Of a stretch of DNA of 64,000 nucleotides, positions 11,401-18,418 are shown one piece after another. Made by a program: the position numbers and the translations under genes. Under the pieces are notes generated by a model that was not told where the DNA came from, did not search any database, and saw nothing but the letters and a program-made list of their open reading frames with translations. The stretch is taken from contig CAOKWI010000007.1 in NCBI GenBank assembly GCA_948473115.1, positions 30,142 to 94,141 on the forward strand. Reading direction: 5' to 3'. Position 1 is the first letter of the stretch. Each line of letters opens with the position of its first letter. The DNA comes from an uncultured Lachnospiraceae bacterium. Lineage in GTDB: Bacteria > Bacillota > Clostridia > Lachnospirales > Lachnospiraceae.

Positions 11401-11560
11401 ACATATAAGGGATCTCCATTCCCTGGCGGGGATGGATCATGAATCCCGGTATCCCCTTCGCCTTCATCTCCAGAATCTGACGGACAATTTCCTCTTCGTC
11501 CATCTCCCCGTTCCAGAACCAGAACGGCTGCATCCCCAGCTTAAATTCTTTTCCTGTCAT
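8465..11560 (-). CDS. Large glycoside hydrolase, GH106-like (alpha-L-rhamnosidase type)
   Basis: The 1031-residue protein has no signal peptide, so it is probably cytoplasmic. Its N-terminus (GMQPFWFWNGEMDEEEI, then GIPGFMIHPR and DVWIYDEYPYPSG) is typical of the TIM-barrel of GH106 and related unclassified glycosidases. The acidic EITAFPD and ALCEVGHSIGWGM segments are candidate catalytic regions. The C-terminal third has beta-sandwich, galactose-binding-like sequence. A strong SD (AGGAGG, complement of 11568-11573) precedes ATG 11560, and a promoter lies at 11611-11639. Substrate is inferred from family only. A role in plant or host glycan use is likely. Confidence 0.72.
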   Translation of the reverse strand: MTGKEFKLGMQPFWFWNGEMDEEEIVRQILEMKAKGIPGFMIHPRQGMEIPYMSKEFFDRVRLAVHTARDNDMDVWIYDEYPYPSGVCAGEVMLGHPEYLCRRLRKSVCQVKGGESVTLSAPWGRVVLARAYRMDGEKIRFNEFIDLQEFVGTCYEEEVFQYSGLTHYNKKRYFTGHPDRTLAWKAPSDAPDSRWKVYLVTEAVFDHFKYFENFVDTLNPEATKYFIELTHERYKREIGDEFGKTVKGFFTDEITAFPDSQPWSPLLPGLVKDRFGIDLEDSLPALWEDLGEISAKVRYAYWCTATDAFIDAYDRQVYDWCSRNGLLYIGEKPILRSKQLKYVHVPGIDAGHQKAGDVPLMVQGKYRANGKFAASAAHFYGKPAALCEVGHSIGWGMTMQDMKWMFDWLGVLGIDWFVIHGFFYTADGLKKHDAPPSAFFQMPWWEDGKKITAYAEDLGKLLQSVKRNVRLLALDPVTSAWTAETQEARKLKDAFAELQTGLMSAGLDYYIIDPELFAEGEVAEASGRVRFAVNGEYYDCVVLPPMTNLEEAGAGKLKKFMDRGGRVCAVSCVPYEPVTDHNDTVRSLPERFGVDGKEARRLFMADSLLDSRECGDCFFASGVKEAVEWLGEKLSDGRGIVPLDGLGMEGVPHFFGKDGEGRRVAFLVNSSPADRVFRLDVDGRSCTVRMCAFDAKAFCLEDGELGKILFGEQEPGEEISQAQVSTEGIWNFRTEGMNALRLGWWNVSLPDGQSAYLETAPLIDQMETGGFSIPVTQGRYFGCPKELEFPETEILCEKEFLCQGLWEDSGTTRREIYLAMEPGTFLGEWEITVNGHRIEAKEFTAGRLSPDRFLDTKLATDIGAHLKEGVNRITVRVKSGQSFGGFRNPLYLFGRFGVFKEEELWALVPEEKAGKMKDMVSLGLPFYCGATVFEREIDLPQCSGGFLMVRLTGTMPSDSMRMEVGGYETAPCAWQPYGYRIPAEYVKPGKQTVKLKVRNTALGLYEGQRFDETSRSYVDVEQQSGSLSEPL

Positions 11561-11610
11561 AACGCGTCCTCCTAAGCATTATTAAGTTGCCTGCACCCCC
11601 TGTATCTGTT

Positions 11611-11639
11611 AGCATATCATTGTTTCACCCTTCTATCAA
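11611..11639 (-). promoter_or_regulatory. Promoter of the GH106-like gene
   Basis: Read on the minus strand, TTGATA (11639-11634) and TATGCT (11616-11611) are 17 bases apart, about 50 bases upstream of the start at 11560. Confidence 0.65.
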
Positions 11640-11671
11640 GATATTTGGCAGGGTATGAACTGTCTATCCGA

Positions 11672-11700
11672 TTGACTTTTACGCCATATGGAAATACAAT
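11672..11700 (+). promoter_or_regulatory. Promoter of the O-antigen-ligase-like gene
   Basis: TTGACT (11672-11677) and TACAAT (11695-11700) with a 17-base spacer face away from the minus-strand promoter at 11611-11639, giving a divergent promoter pair in a 190-base intergenic region. Confidence 0.7.
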
Positions 11701-11753
11701 AGTAAACATATCATTCATTTGGGAGCAGGAGAGGCTGTGATGGCTGTAGCAGT

Positions 11754-13388
11754 ATGAAAGACTTTGAAAGCATGCTTTGTAAATTGTATATTGTATTCCT
11801 GATGGGGGTTCTGCCCCTTTATACGGGGGGAACCTACTGGAAGCTGGGTGATACCAAATATATGCTGTTCCGCAATGTGACAGTGATCTGTCTGGGGGCA
11901 TGGCTGACGGTTTCTCTGATCCGCGGGGCGATTGCCCTCATTGGCGGGACAAGGCGGCTTCCCAGGCTCAGCGTGACGGATCTCTGTATGCTGGCTTATG
12001 GAGGGACGGTGCTGGTCTCGGCGCTGTGCAGCCCTTTCGGCCGAGTCCCCTGGATGGGCTACCCGGAATGGTATATGGGTGCTGTATCGCAGGGTATGTT
12101 CATCGGGATTTATTTCTTTCTGTCCAGATCCTGTGACGGAAGCCGGATTCCGGTCTATGCAGGGGAGGCGGCGCTTGCCCTGGTATTTCTGATCGGCTTC
12201 GCCAACCGCGTGGGACTTGACCCGGCGAAGCTGATGCAGCCTTTTACCAGCAGGAGCTGGGAGTACAGCCATATGATCTCCACCATAGGCAATATCAACT
12301 GGTTCTGCGGCTTTTGCAGCGTCATGCTGGGATTTCCAGTGGCAGGGTACTTAAAGGGCAGAGGGAGGGCGGAATTGCTGCTGCATTACTTGGTGAGCGT
12401 CATGGGGCTGACGCTTTTGTGTATCCAGGGCAGTGACGCGGGGCCTCTGATCGCGGCGGTGTGTATCGGAGTCAGCCTGTTATACGGCTTAAAGGATCAG
12501 AAGATCTTTCAGCGGGGACTGGCCCTGGCTTCCGGAATGTGTCTGGTGATGGCGGCGTATGCGAAGCTCGTGACGCTGATGGGCAGGGAGACCATGGCGG
12601 CGGTTCCCGCGGACGGGATTGGTCTGGAAAGGATGGCCTGGAACGGGTGGTGGCTTATGGGCGCAGTGCTTCTGATTTTGGCAGCAGTATTCGGAAGACT
12701 TTCACAGCGTGCGGCGAGGAAAACGGGAATTGCGCTGATGCTCTCGGGCGGTCTGGCAGTGGCGGCGCTGGCGGTGGTATATGCGCTGCGGATGCCGGAA
12801 GGAGACGGCTGGGGCAGCGGCAGGGGCGGACTGTGGCGTTTTGCATGGCAGGGATTTGTACAGGGTGGATTCCGGCAGAAGCTGGTGGGAGCGGGGCCGG
12901 ATTGCTTTGCCAATTATATTTATTCCACGCTGCCGGCGACACAGCTGACTCCCACGGAAGGATTCTGGACGGGAACCATCTATGCCAATGCCCATAACGA
13001 GTGGCTGAATGCGCTGGTAACTCTGGGGATATTGGGAACGGCAGCCCTTGCAGGTCTCTATATCGGCAGCGTCAGGAGGTATCGGAAGCTGCCTTTGGGA
13101 ATGCTGACTGTTGCCATGTACGGGATCAATTCCCTGATCAGTTTCCAACAGGTGCTGAGTACGCCGCTGCTTTTCATGGTGTTGGGGCTGTGCGAGTATC
13201 ATATGAGAAATATGGACAGGGACAGCGCGGCAGAAACAGACAAGGACAGCGGCACAGAAACAGGCAAGGGAAGTGCGGCAGGAACAGACAAGGACAGCGG
13301 CACAGAAACAGGCAAGGGAAGTGCGGCAGGAACAGATAAGGACAGCGACACAGAAACAGGCAAGGGGAGCATGCAAGGGATATCATGA
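11754..13388 (+). CDS. O-antigen ligase/polymerase-like membrane protein with repeat tail
   Basis: The 544-residue protein has about 12-14 membrane segments and the ANAHNEWLNALVTLGILG motif (about residue 410) typical of O-antigen ligase/Wzy-like proteins, which join or polymerise surface glycans. The last 60 residues are a hydrophilic tail built of a 16-residue unit (TDKDSGTETGKGSAAG) in about three copies, encoded by 48-bp DNA repeats. No good SD precedes ATG 11754, so the exact start is uncertain. It has its own promoter. The glycan substrate cannot be told from sequence, and there are no other glycan genes beside it. Confidence 0.75.
   Translation: MKDFESMLCKLYIVFLMGVLPLYTGGTYWKLGDTKYMLFRNVTVICLGAWLTVSLIRGAIALIGGTRRLPRLSVTDLCMLAYGGTVLVSALCSPFGRVPWMGYPEWYMGAVSQGMFIGIYFFLSRSCDGSRIPVYAGEAALALVFLIGFANRVGLDPAKLMQPFTSRSWEYSHMISTIGNINWFCGFCSVMLGFPVAGYLKGRGRAELLLHYLVSVMGLTLLCIQGSDAGPLIAAVCIGVSLLYGLKDQKIFQRGLALASGMCLVMAAYAKLVTLMGRETMAAVPADGIGLERMAWNGWWLMGAVLLILAAVFGRLSQRAARKTGIALMLSGGLAVAALAVVYALRMPEGDGWGSGRGGLWRFAWQGFVQGGFRQKLVGAGPDCFANYIYSTLPATQLTPTEGFWTGTIYANAHNEWLNALVTLGILGTAALAGLYIGSVRRYRKLPLGMLTVAMYGINSLISFQQVLSTPLLFMVLGLCEYHMRNMDRDSAAETDKDSGTETGKGSAAGTDKDSGTETGKGSAAGTDKDSDTETGKGSMQGIS
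13236..13379 (+). repeat. 48-bp tandem repeat, three copies, coding
   Basis: Three head-to-tail copies of a 48-bp unit encode TDKDSGTETGKGSAAG at the C-terminus of the O-antigen-ligase-like protein. The first two copies are nearly identical and the third has drifted, as expected for a repeat that can change in number by slippage. Confidence 0.85.
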
Positions 13389-13431
13389 AGAAAATGGAAA
13401 AGGATAAAGAAACAGAAAGGAATACAGAGGT

Positions 13432-14433
13432 ATGAAATGGATCAAGTTTCGGGTAAAGACGACCACGGAGGCTGAGGACATCATTATCAGCACCCTCTAC
13501 GACATCGGCCTGGAGGGCGCCCAGATCGAGGACAAGGTGCCTCTGACCGCCCTGGAGAAGGAGCAGATGTTTGTGGATATCCTGCCCGACGGGCCGGAGG
13601 ATGACGGGATTGCCTATCTGAATTTCTTTGTGGAGAAGAAGGAGGACGGAACCCTGGAGCTGCAGGGGGAAACGCTGAAGGTGCAGGAGGCTCTTGAGAA
13701 AGTGGAGGCGGAGCTGGAGGATGTAAGGGGCTTCTGTGAGATCGGGGACGGAACCGTGACGGTGGATGAGACGGAGGATATCGACTGGATCAATAACTGG
13801 AAGCAGTATTTCCATCAGTTTTACATCGACGATATTTTAGTGATTCCCTCCTGGGAGGATATCAAACCCTCCGACAGGGACAGGACGATTCTCCACATCG
13901 ACCCGGGCACTGCATTCGGCACGGGGATGCATGAGACCACCCAGCTGTGTATCCGGCAGCTGAGGAAACATATTACCCCGGAGACGGAACTGCTGGACGT
14001 GGGAACGGGCAGCGGCATCCTTGCCATCCTTTCCCTGATGTTCGGGGCAAAGCATGCGGTGGGCACAGACCTGGACGAGTGCGCCGTGGAGGCGGTGGCA
14101 CAAAACTGTGAGGATAACGGCATCGAGAGGGACAGGTTTGACATGATGATCGGCAATATCATCACGGACAAGACAGTGCAGGACAAGGTGGGGTATGGCC
14201 GCTATGATATTGTGGTGGCGAATATCCTTGCGGATGTGCTGGTGCCCCTGACGCCTGTGATCGTAAATCAGTTAAAACCCGGCGGGATCTATATCACCTC
14301 CGGAATCATCAATGAGAAAGAGCAGACAGTGCGGGATGCCGTGGAGGCGGCCGGCTTTGAGATCCTGGAGGTGACACATCAGGGAGAGTGGGTCAGCGTA
14401 ACGGCAAAACACGGAATGCCGGGGAAACGCTGA
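13432..14433 (+). CDS. prmA: Ribosomal protein L11 methyltransferase PrmA
   Basis: PrmA trimethylates ribosomal protein L11 using S-adenosylmethionine. The 333-residue protein has the substrate-recognition N-terminal domain (MKWIKFRVKTTTEAEDII) and the class I methyltransferase core with HIDPGTAFGTGMHETT near 155, the SAM motif LLDVGTGSGILAI near 186 and VVANILADVL near 262. It normally follows dnaJ in Clostridia. Here it is separated by the 6.5-13.4 kb insertion. The stop codon is part of the hairpin at 14422-14450. Confidence 0.96.
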   Translation: MKWIKFRVKTTTEAEDIIISTLYDIGLEGAQIEDKVPLTALEKEQMFVDILPDGPEDDGIAYLNFFVEKKEDGTLELQGETLKVQEALEKVEAELEDVRGFCEIGDGTVTVDETEDIDWINNWKQYFHQFYIDDILVIPSWEDIKPSDRDRTILHIDPGTAFGTGMHETTQLCIRQLRKHITPETELLDVGTGSGILAILSLMFGAKHAVGTDLDECAVEAVAQNCEDNGIERDRFDMMIGNIITDKTVQDKVGYGRYDIVVANILADVLVPLTPVIVNQLKPGGIYITSGIINEKEQTVRDAVEAAGFEILEVTHQGEWVSVTAKHGMPGKR

Positions 14434-14450
14434 TTCAATCAGCGTTTCCC
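14422..14450 (+). terminator. Perfect 13-bp hairpin overlapping the prmA stop codon
   Basis: GGGAAACGCTGAT (14422-14434) and ATCAGCGTTTCCC (14438-14450) form a perfect stem with a 3-base loop, and the TGA stop lies in the left arm. There is no T tract, so it may stabilise the 3' end or act as a REP-like element rather than terminate. A related hairpin sits at the trmR stop (24775-24800). Confidence 0.6.
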
Positions 14451-14480
14451 TAATAACAGAATGTGAAGAAGGGTAAGCCC

Positions 14481-15236
14481 ATGTATCAGTTTTTTGTAGA
14501 ACCATCCCAGATCAACATACATGACAGATGTGTCACAATACAGGGCAGCGATGTAAACCATATCCGTAATGTGCTTCGCATGAAGCCCGGTGAGGAGTTG
14601 AACGTGAGCAACGGGCAGGATGGAAAAGAGTATCGCTGTGCCATTGAAGCTTTTGCGGAAGACCAGGTGATCTGTCAGCTTCGCTTTGTGAAGGAGGACA
14701 ATGTGGAACTGCCCTCCAGGGTATATCTGTTTCAGGCGCTTCCCAAGGCGGATAAGATGGAACTGATTATTCAGAAAGCCGTGGAGCTTGGCGTTTACCG
14801 CATCATTCCTGTGGCCGCGAAGCGCTGTGTGGTAAAGCTGGACGAGAAGAAAGGGGCGGCCAGGACCGCCAGATGGCAGACCATTGCCCAGTCGGCCGCC
14901 AAACAGAGCAGGCGGGGCGTCATACCGGAGGTGTCAGGGGTCATGGACTTTGCCCGGGCTGTAAAGTTTGCGGCGGATATGGACGTGAAACTGATTCCCT
15001 ATGAACTGGCGGAAGGGATGGACAGGACGAGGGAACTGATCGACCGCCTGGAGCCCGGGCAGGATATCGCCCTCTTTATCGGGCCAGAGGGAGGCTTTGA
15101 AGGGTCGGAGATACAGCTGGCGATGGACAGCGGGGTTATTCCCATCACACTGGGGAAGCGGATCCTGAGGACAGAGACGGCAGGCATGACGGTACTTTCC
15201 TGGATCATGTACCGCCTGGAAGGAGAACAGCCCTGA
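14481..15236 (+). CDS. rsmE: 16S rRNA (uracil-1498-N3)-methyltransferase RsmE
   Basis: RsmE is a SPOUT-fold enzyme methylating U1498 of 16S rRNA. The 251-residue protein has the N-terminal PUA-like domain (MYQFFVEPSQINIHDRCVTI) and the C-terminal knot with LFIGPEGGFEGSEI and GKRILRTETAGM. I chose ATG 14481 because aagaaggg sits 7 bases upstream. A GTG at 14463 adds six residues and lies on top of that SD. It follows prmA closely, as in many Firmicutes. Confidence 0.95.
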   Translation: MYQFFVEPSQINIHDRCVTIQGSDVNHIRNVLRMKPGEELNVSNGQDGKEYRCAIEAFAEDQVICQLRFVKEDNVELPSRVYLFQALPKADKMELIIQKAVELGVYRIIPVAAKRCVVKLDEKKGAARTARWQTIAQSAAKQSRRGVIPEVSGVMDFARAVKFAADMDVKLIPYELAEGMDRTRELIDRLEPGQDIALFIGPEGGFEGSEIQLAMDSGVIPITLGKRILRTETAGMTVLSWIMYRLEGEQP

Positions 15237-15380
15237 GAGGGTCTTTTCCTTCTGGATGGAGATTCCGCGGGACGGAAACACGGAAATCAGGATGGACAGT
15301 GTATCAAAGCTTTGTCAGAAACGGGTTTCCTGCATAAAATAGGAATATAGGCAGCGAAACAAATAAAAGGGGGAAATAGA

Positions 15381-16550
15381 ATGGAAGTGTATCTGGACAA
15401 TTCCGCTACTACACGTGTGTTTCCGGAAGTCGCGGAATTGATGACAAAGATCATGTGCGAAGATTACGGCAATCCTTCCAGCCTTCATATAAAGGGAATG
15501 CAGGGGGAAAATTATCTGCGCTACGCCAAGGAGACTCTGGCACAGATCATGAAAGTGAATGAAAAGGAGATCTTCTTTACCTCCGGCGGCACGGAATCGG
15601 ATAATATGGCGCTGATCGGCTGCGCCACTGCCAACAGGAGACGGGGCAGTCATCTGATCACCACACAGATCGAGCATCCGGCGGTTTTGCAGACCATGCA
15701 TTATCTGGAAAGCCAGGGGTATCGTGTGACCTATCTGCCGGTGAACGGCTGCGGACAGATATCACTGGAGGATTTGCAGAGGGCAATGACCCCGGATACG
15801 ATTCTGGTGTCCATCATGCATACCAATAACGAGATCGGTTCTCTGCAGCCGGTGGAGGAGGCAGGCGCGCTGATCAAGCGGGTGAATCCGAATGTGCTGT
15901 TTCATGTGGACGCGGTCCAGGGCTTTGGCAAGGCGAAAATCTATCCAAGGAGAATGAAGATCGATCTCTTGTCTGTGAGCGGCCATAAGATTCACGGACC
16001 CAAGGGGATCGGTGTGCTGTATATCGGTGAAAAGGTAAGAATACAGCCCCTGCTGCATGGCGGCGGGCAGCAGCAGAACCTGCGCTCCGGCACGGACAAT
16101 GTATCCGGCGCGGCGGCGCTGGCAAAGGCGGCGGATCTCCTCTATAAGCACTACGATGAGGACATTGCCCATCTGTACCGCTGTAAGAAATACTTTATGG
16201 AGGGCATCCGGAAGCTTGAGGGAGTGACCATCAACGGACTGCTTCCCGGAAAGCCTGACGGAGAAGGGACGGCGCCCCATATTGTCAGTGTGTCCTTCGC
16301 GGGAGTGCGCAGCGAGGTGCTGCTCCATGCATTGGAGGAAAAGGAGATCTATGTCTCCGCGGGAAGCGCCTGTGCGGCGCGCAAGCCTCAGCCTTCCGCA
16401 ACCCTGAAGGCCATCGGCGCGAATAAATCCCAGCTGGAGTCCACCATTCGTTTCAGTTTTTCCGTTTATACCTCGGAAGAAGAATTGTACTATACATTAC
16501 AGACATTGTATGATAAAATTCCAATATTGAGGAAATATACGAGAAAATAA
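15381..16550 (+). CDS. Cysteine desulfurase, NifS/IscS family
   Basis: This PLP enzyme removes sulfur from cysteine as a persulfide for tRNA thiolation or Fe-S synthesis. The 389-residue protein shows the N-terminal YLDNSATT, the PLP-lysine motif SGHKIHGPKG (Lys near 203), GGGQQQNLRSGT and the catalytic-cysteine loop SAGSACAARKPQPS (Cys near 330). It lies directly before thiI, so the likely job is to supply persulfide for 4-thiouridine in tRNA, as with the NifZ-type enzyme beside thiI in Bacillus. The SD is aaaggggg before ATG 15381. Confidence 0.93.
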   Translation: MEVYLDNSATTRVFPEVAELMTKIMCEDYGNPSSLHIKGMQGENYLRYAKETLAQIMKVNEKEIFFTSGGTESDNMALIGCATANRRRGSHLITTQIEHPAVLQTMHYLESQGYRVTYLPVNGCGQISLEDLQRAMTPDTILVSIMHTNNEIGSLQPVEEAGALIKRVNPNVLFHVDAVQGFGKAKIYPRRMKIDLLSVSGHKIHGPKGIGVLYIGEKVRIQPLLHGGGQQQNLRSGTDNVSGAAALAKAADLLYKHYDEDIAHLYRCKKYFMEGIRKLEGVTINGLLPGKPDGEGTAPHIVSVSFAGVRSEVLLHALEEKEIYVSAGSACAARKPQPSATLKAIGANKSQLESTIRFSFSVYTSEEELYYTLQTLYDKIPILRKYTRK

Positions 16551-16673
16551 GGAAGCTGAAAGAAATAACCTGATAAATTTTACGATGGATGAATTGGCAG
16601 AGGCGGGCGGATTCCCGGGCACCGCTTAGGAGGTATTGATGAACAGTTCCTTAGGAAAGGTATGGACTGAGAA

Positions 16674-17855
16674 ATGAAGTTTACTGCATTTTTGATAAAA
16701 TACGCCGAGATCGGCATTAAAGGACGGAACAGATATCTGTTTGAAGATGCCCTGATCCATCAGATCAAGTTTGCCCTGAAAAAGTGTGAGGGGAAGTTCC
16801 TGATCCATAAGACCCAGGGAAGGATCTATGTGGATGCGGACGGCGATTTCGATTATGACGAGGCTGTGGAGCATTTGCAGCATGTCTTTGGCATTTCGGG
16901 CATTTGCCCGGTGGTCTATGTGGAGGATGAGGGATTTGAGAAGCTGTGTGACACGGTTGTCACATATATGGCAGATGTGTACCCTGACCGGAATAAGACC
17001 TTCAAAGTACAGGCGAGACGTGCCCGCAAGAATTATCCGAAAGAATCCATGGAGATCAACAGGGATCTGGGGGAAGCCCTTTTGCAGGCCTATCCCGAGA
17101 TGCAGGTGGATGTCCATGAGCCCGACATCCTGTTAAATATTGAGATCCGCGAGAAGATTTATATTTATTCCGAGGTCATTCCCGGCCCCGGGGGAATGCC
17201 GGTGGGCACAGGCGGGAAAGCGATGCTGCTGCTGTCGGGGGGCATCGACTCGCCTGTGGCGGGCTATATGATCGCGAAACGGGGCGTGAAGATCGACGCG
17301 GTGTATTTCCATGCGCCCCCTTACACCAGTGAGAGGGCAAAGCAGAAGGTGGTGGATTTGGCAAGGATCGTGTCGCGGTTTGCGGGACCGATTTATCTGC
17401 ATGTCATCAACTTTACGGATATCCAGCTTGCGATTCATGAAAAATGCCCTCACGAGGAACTGACCATCATTATGCGCCGCTATATGATGCGCATTGCAGA
17501 GCATATTGCAAAGGAGACGGAATGCCTGGGGCTGATCACCGGCGAGAGCATCGGTCAGGTTGCCTCCCAGACCATGAATTCCCTGATTGCCACCAATGAG
17601 GTGTGTGAACTGCCTGTGTACCGTCCGCTGATCGGCTTTGACAAGCAGGAGATTGTGGAAGTATCTGAAAGGATAGGCACCTTTGAGACCTCCATACAGC
17701 CCTTTGAGGACTGTTGTACGATCTTTGTGGCCAAGCATCCTGTGACCAAGCCGAATCTGAATGTGATCCGCCGCCATGAGCATCATCTGGACGGCCAGAT
17801 AGAGGAGTTGGTCCGGACGGCGCTGGAGACGGATGAACTGATTATTGTGGAATAG
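16674..17855 (+). CDS. thiI: tRNA 4-thiouridine synthetase ThiI (no rhodanese domain)
   Basis: ThiI adenylates U8 of tRNA and inserts sulfur. The 393-residue protein has an N-terminal ferredoxin-like plus THUMP region and the PP-loop LLLSGGIDSPVAGYM near 185, followed by the conserved FEDCCTIF segment near 340. It lacks the C-terminal rhodanese domain found in Escherichia coli, as in other Firmicutes, and so should depend on the adjacent cysteine desulfurase. It starts at ATG 16674. The 120 bases before it hold no convincing gene. Confidence 0.96.
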   Translation: MKFTAFLIKYAEIGIKGRNRYLFEDALIHQIKFALKKCEGKFLIHKTQGRIYVDADGDFDYDEAVEHLQHVFGISGICPVVYVEDEGFEKLCDTVVTYMADVYPDRNKTFKVQARRARKNYPKESMEINRDLGEALLQAYPEMQVDVHEPDILLNIEIREKIYIYSEVIPGPGGMPVGTGGKAMLLLSGGIDSPVAGYMIAKRGVKIDAVYFHAPPYTSERAKQKVVDLARIVSRFAGPIYLHVINFTDIQLAIHEKCPHEELTIIMRRYMMRIAEHIAKETECLGLITGESIGQVASQTMNSLIATNEVCELPVYRPLIGFDKQEIVEVSERIGTFETSIQPFEDCCTIFVAKHPVTKPNLNVIRRHEHHLDGQIEELVRTALETDELIIVE

Positions 17856-17907
17856 CGCGGGAAGGACTTCCGAATCCCGCGCGGCAGAACGCAAATACAG
17901 CGTTCTG
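17855..17907 (+). other. Two tandem hairpins after thiI
   Basis: GCGCGGGA/TCCCGCGC (17855-17862 and 17875-17882) and CAGAACGC/GCGTTCTG (17885-17892 and 17900-17907) are perfect stems directly after the thiI stop, without T runs. They probably protect or end the thiI transcript. Confidence 0.5.
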
Positions 17908-17980
17908 GTTATTGGCCTCAGCTGTCACAGGCGGCGACGTAAAGGCGGGCGCGTGGAGAAATGTATCAAGGGAAGCATAG

Positions 17981-18022
17981 AAAAAGAAAGCCTCAAGGTG
18001 TCTGTGCACCTTTGAGACTTTC
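17981..18022 (-). terminator. Terminator of the HPr-like gene
   Basis: On the minus strand a 15-bp imperfect stem (18022-18007 with 18000-17986) around CACAGA is followed by five T (17985-17981). It lies about 70 bases after the stop of the HPr-like gene. Confidence 0.75.
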
Positions 18023-18088
18023 CCATTGCTGTCATAGGAACGATTCGCAGATCTTTTATGGCACATGGTGTCAGAGACTGCGTGAATC

Positions 18089-18319
18089 TTATATAGTGTA
18101 AGGCTTCAGGACTTCCAGAACCTCGTCTGTGCCATCCTCTGAATGGATATTCAGGTCAATGGGCTTGGAGAGATCCAGGCTGAAGATTCCCATGATGGAT
18201 TTAGCGTCAATAACATATCTGCCGGATACCAGGTCAAAATCATAATCAAACTTGGTAATGTCGTTTACAAAGGACTTAACCTTGTCAATGGAATTTAAAG
18301 ATATCTGAACTGTTTTCAT
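18089..18319 (-). CDS. HPr-fold protein lacking the phosphorylatable histidine
   Basis: This 76-residue protein matches the HPr fold in its second half (AKSIMGIFSLDLSKPIDLNI), the region that in true HPr carries Ser46. The N-terminal active-site loop GLHARP is replaced by NSIDKVKSF, so the PTS phosphate-accepting His15 is absent. KSIMG, with the Ser46 equivalent, is kept. It therefore cannot act as a sugar phosphocarrier but could still be a Ser-phosphorylated regulator, which is inference. It has an excellent SD (aaggaggtaac), its own promoter and terminator, and stands alone in opposite direction to its neighbours. Confidence 0.8.
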   Translation of the reverse strand: MKTVQISLNSIDKVKSFVNDITKFDYDFDLVSGRYVIDAKSIMGIFSLDLSKPIDLNIHSEDGTDEVLEVLKPYTI

Positions 18320-18356
18320 GCTTGTTACCTCCTTATCTTGTCATACCTTTGAATCC

Positions 18357-18385
18357 ATATTAATGGTTAAGGGGACAAAAGTCAA
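18357..18385 (-). promoter_or_regulatory. Promoter of the HPr-like gene
   Basis: On the minus strand TTGACT (18385-18380) and TAATAT (18362-18357) are separated by 17 bases, about 40 bases before the start codon. Confidence 0.7.
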
Positions 18386-18418
18386 GGTAAAAGCCGTACA
18401 AAAAAAGCGGGGAATCCT

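Noticed and set aside
9152..11401. 749-codon frame antisense to the GH106-like gene
   Set aside because: Opposite a clear glycosidase frame; composition is that of a complement shadow.
13236..13379. CRISPR array candidate because of 48-bp units
   Set aside because: Units are head-to-tail with no unique spacers and keep the reading frame of a protein tail.
16584..16628. 14-codon frame before thiI
   Set aside because: No SD and no resemblance to a known leader peptide; treated as non-coding.
17855..18086. Small RNA gene between thiI and the HPr-like gene
   Set aside because: The hairpins are explained as transcript ends of the two convergent genes; no promoter seen.
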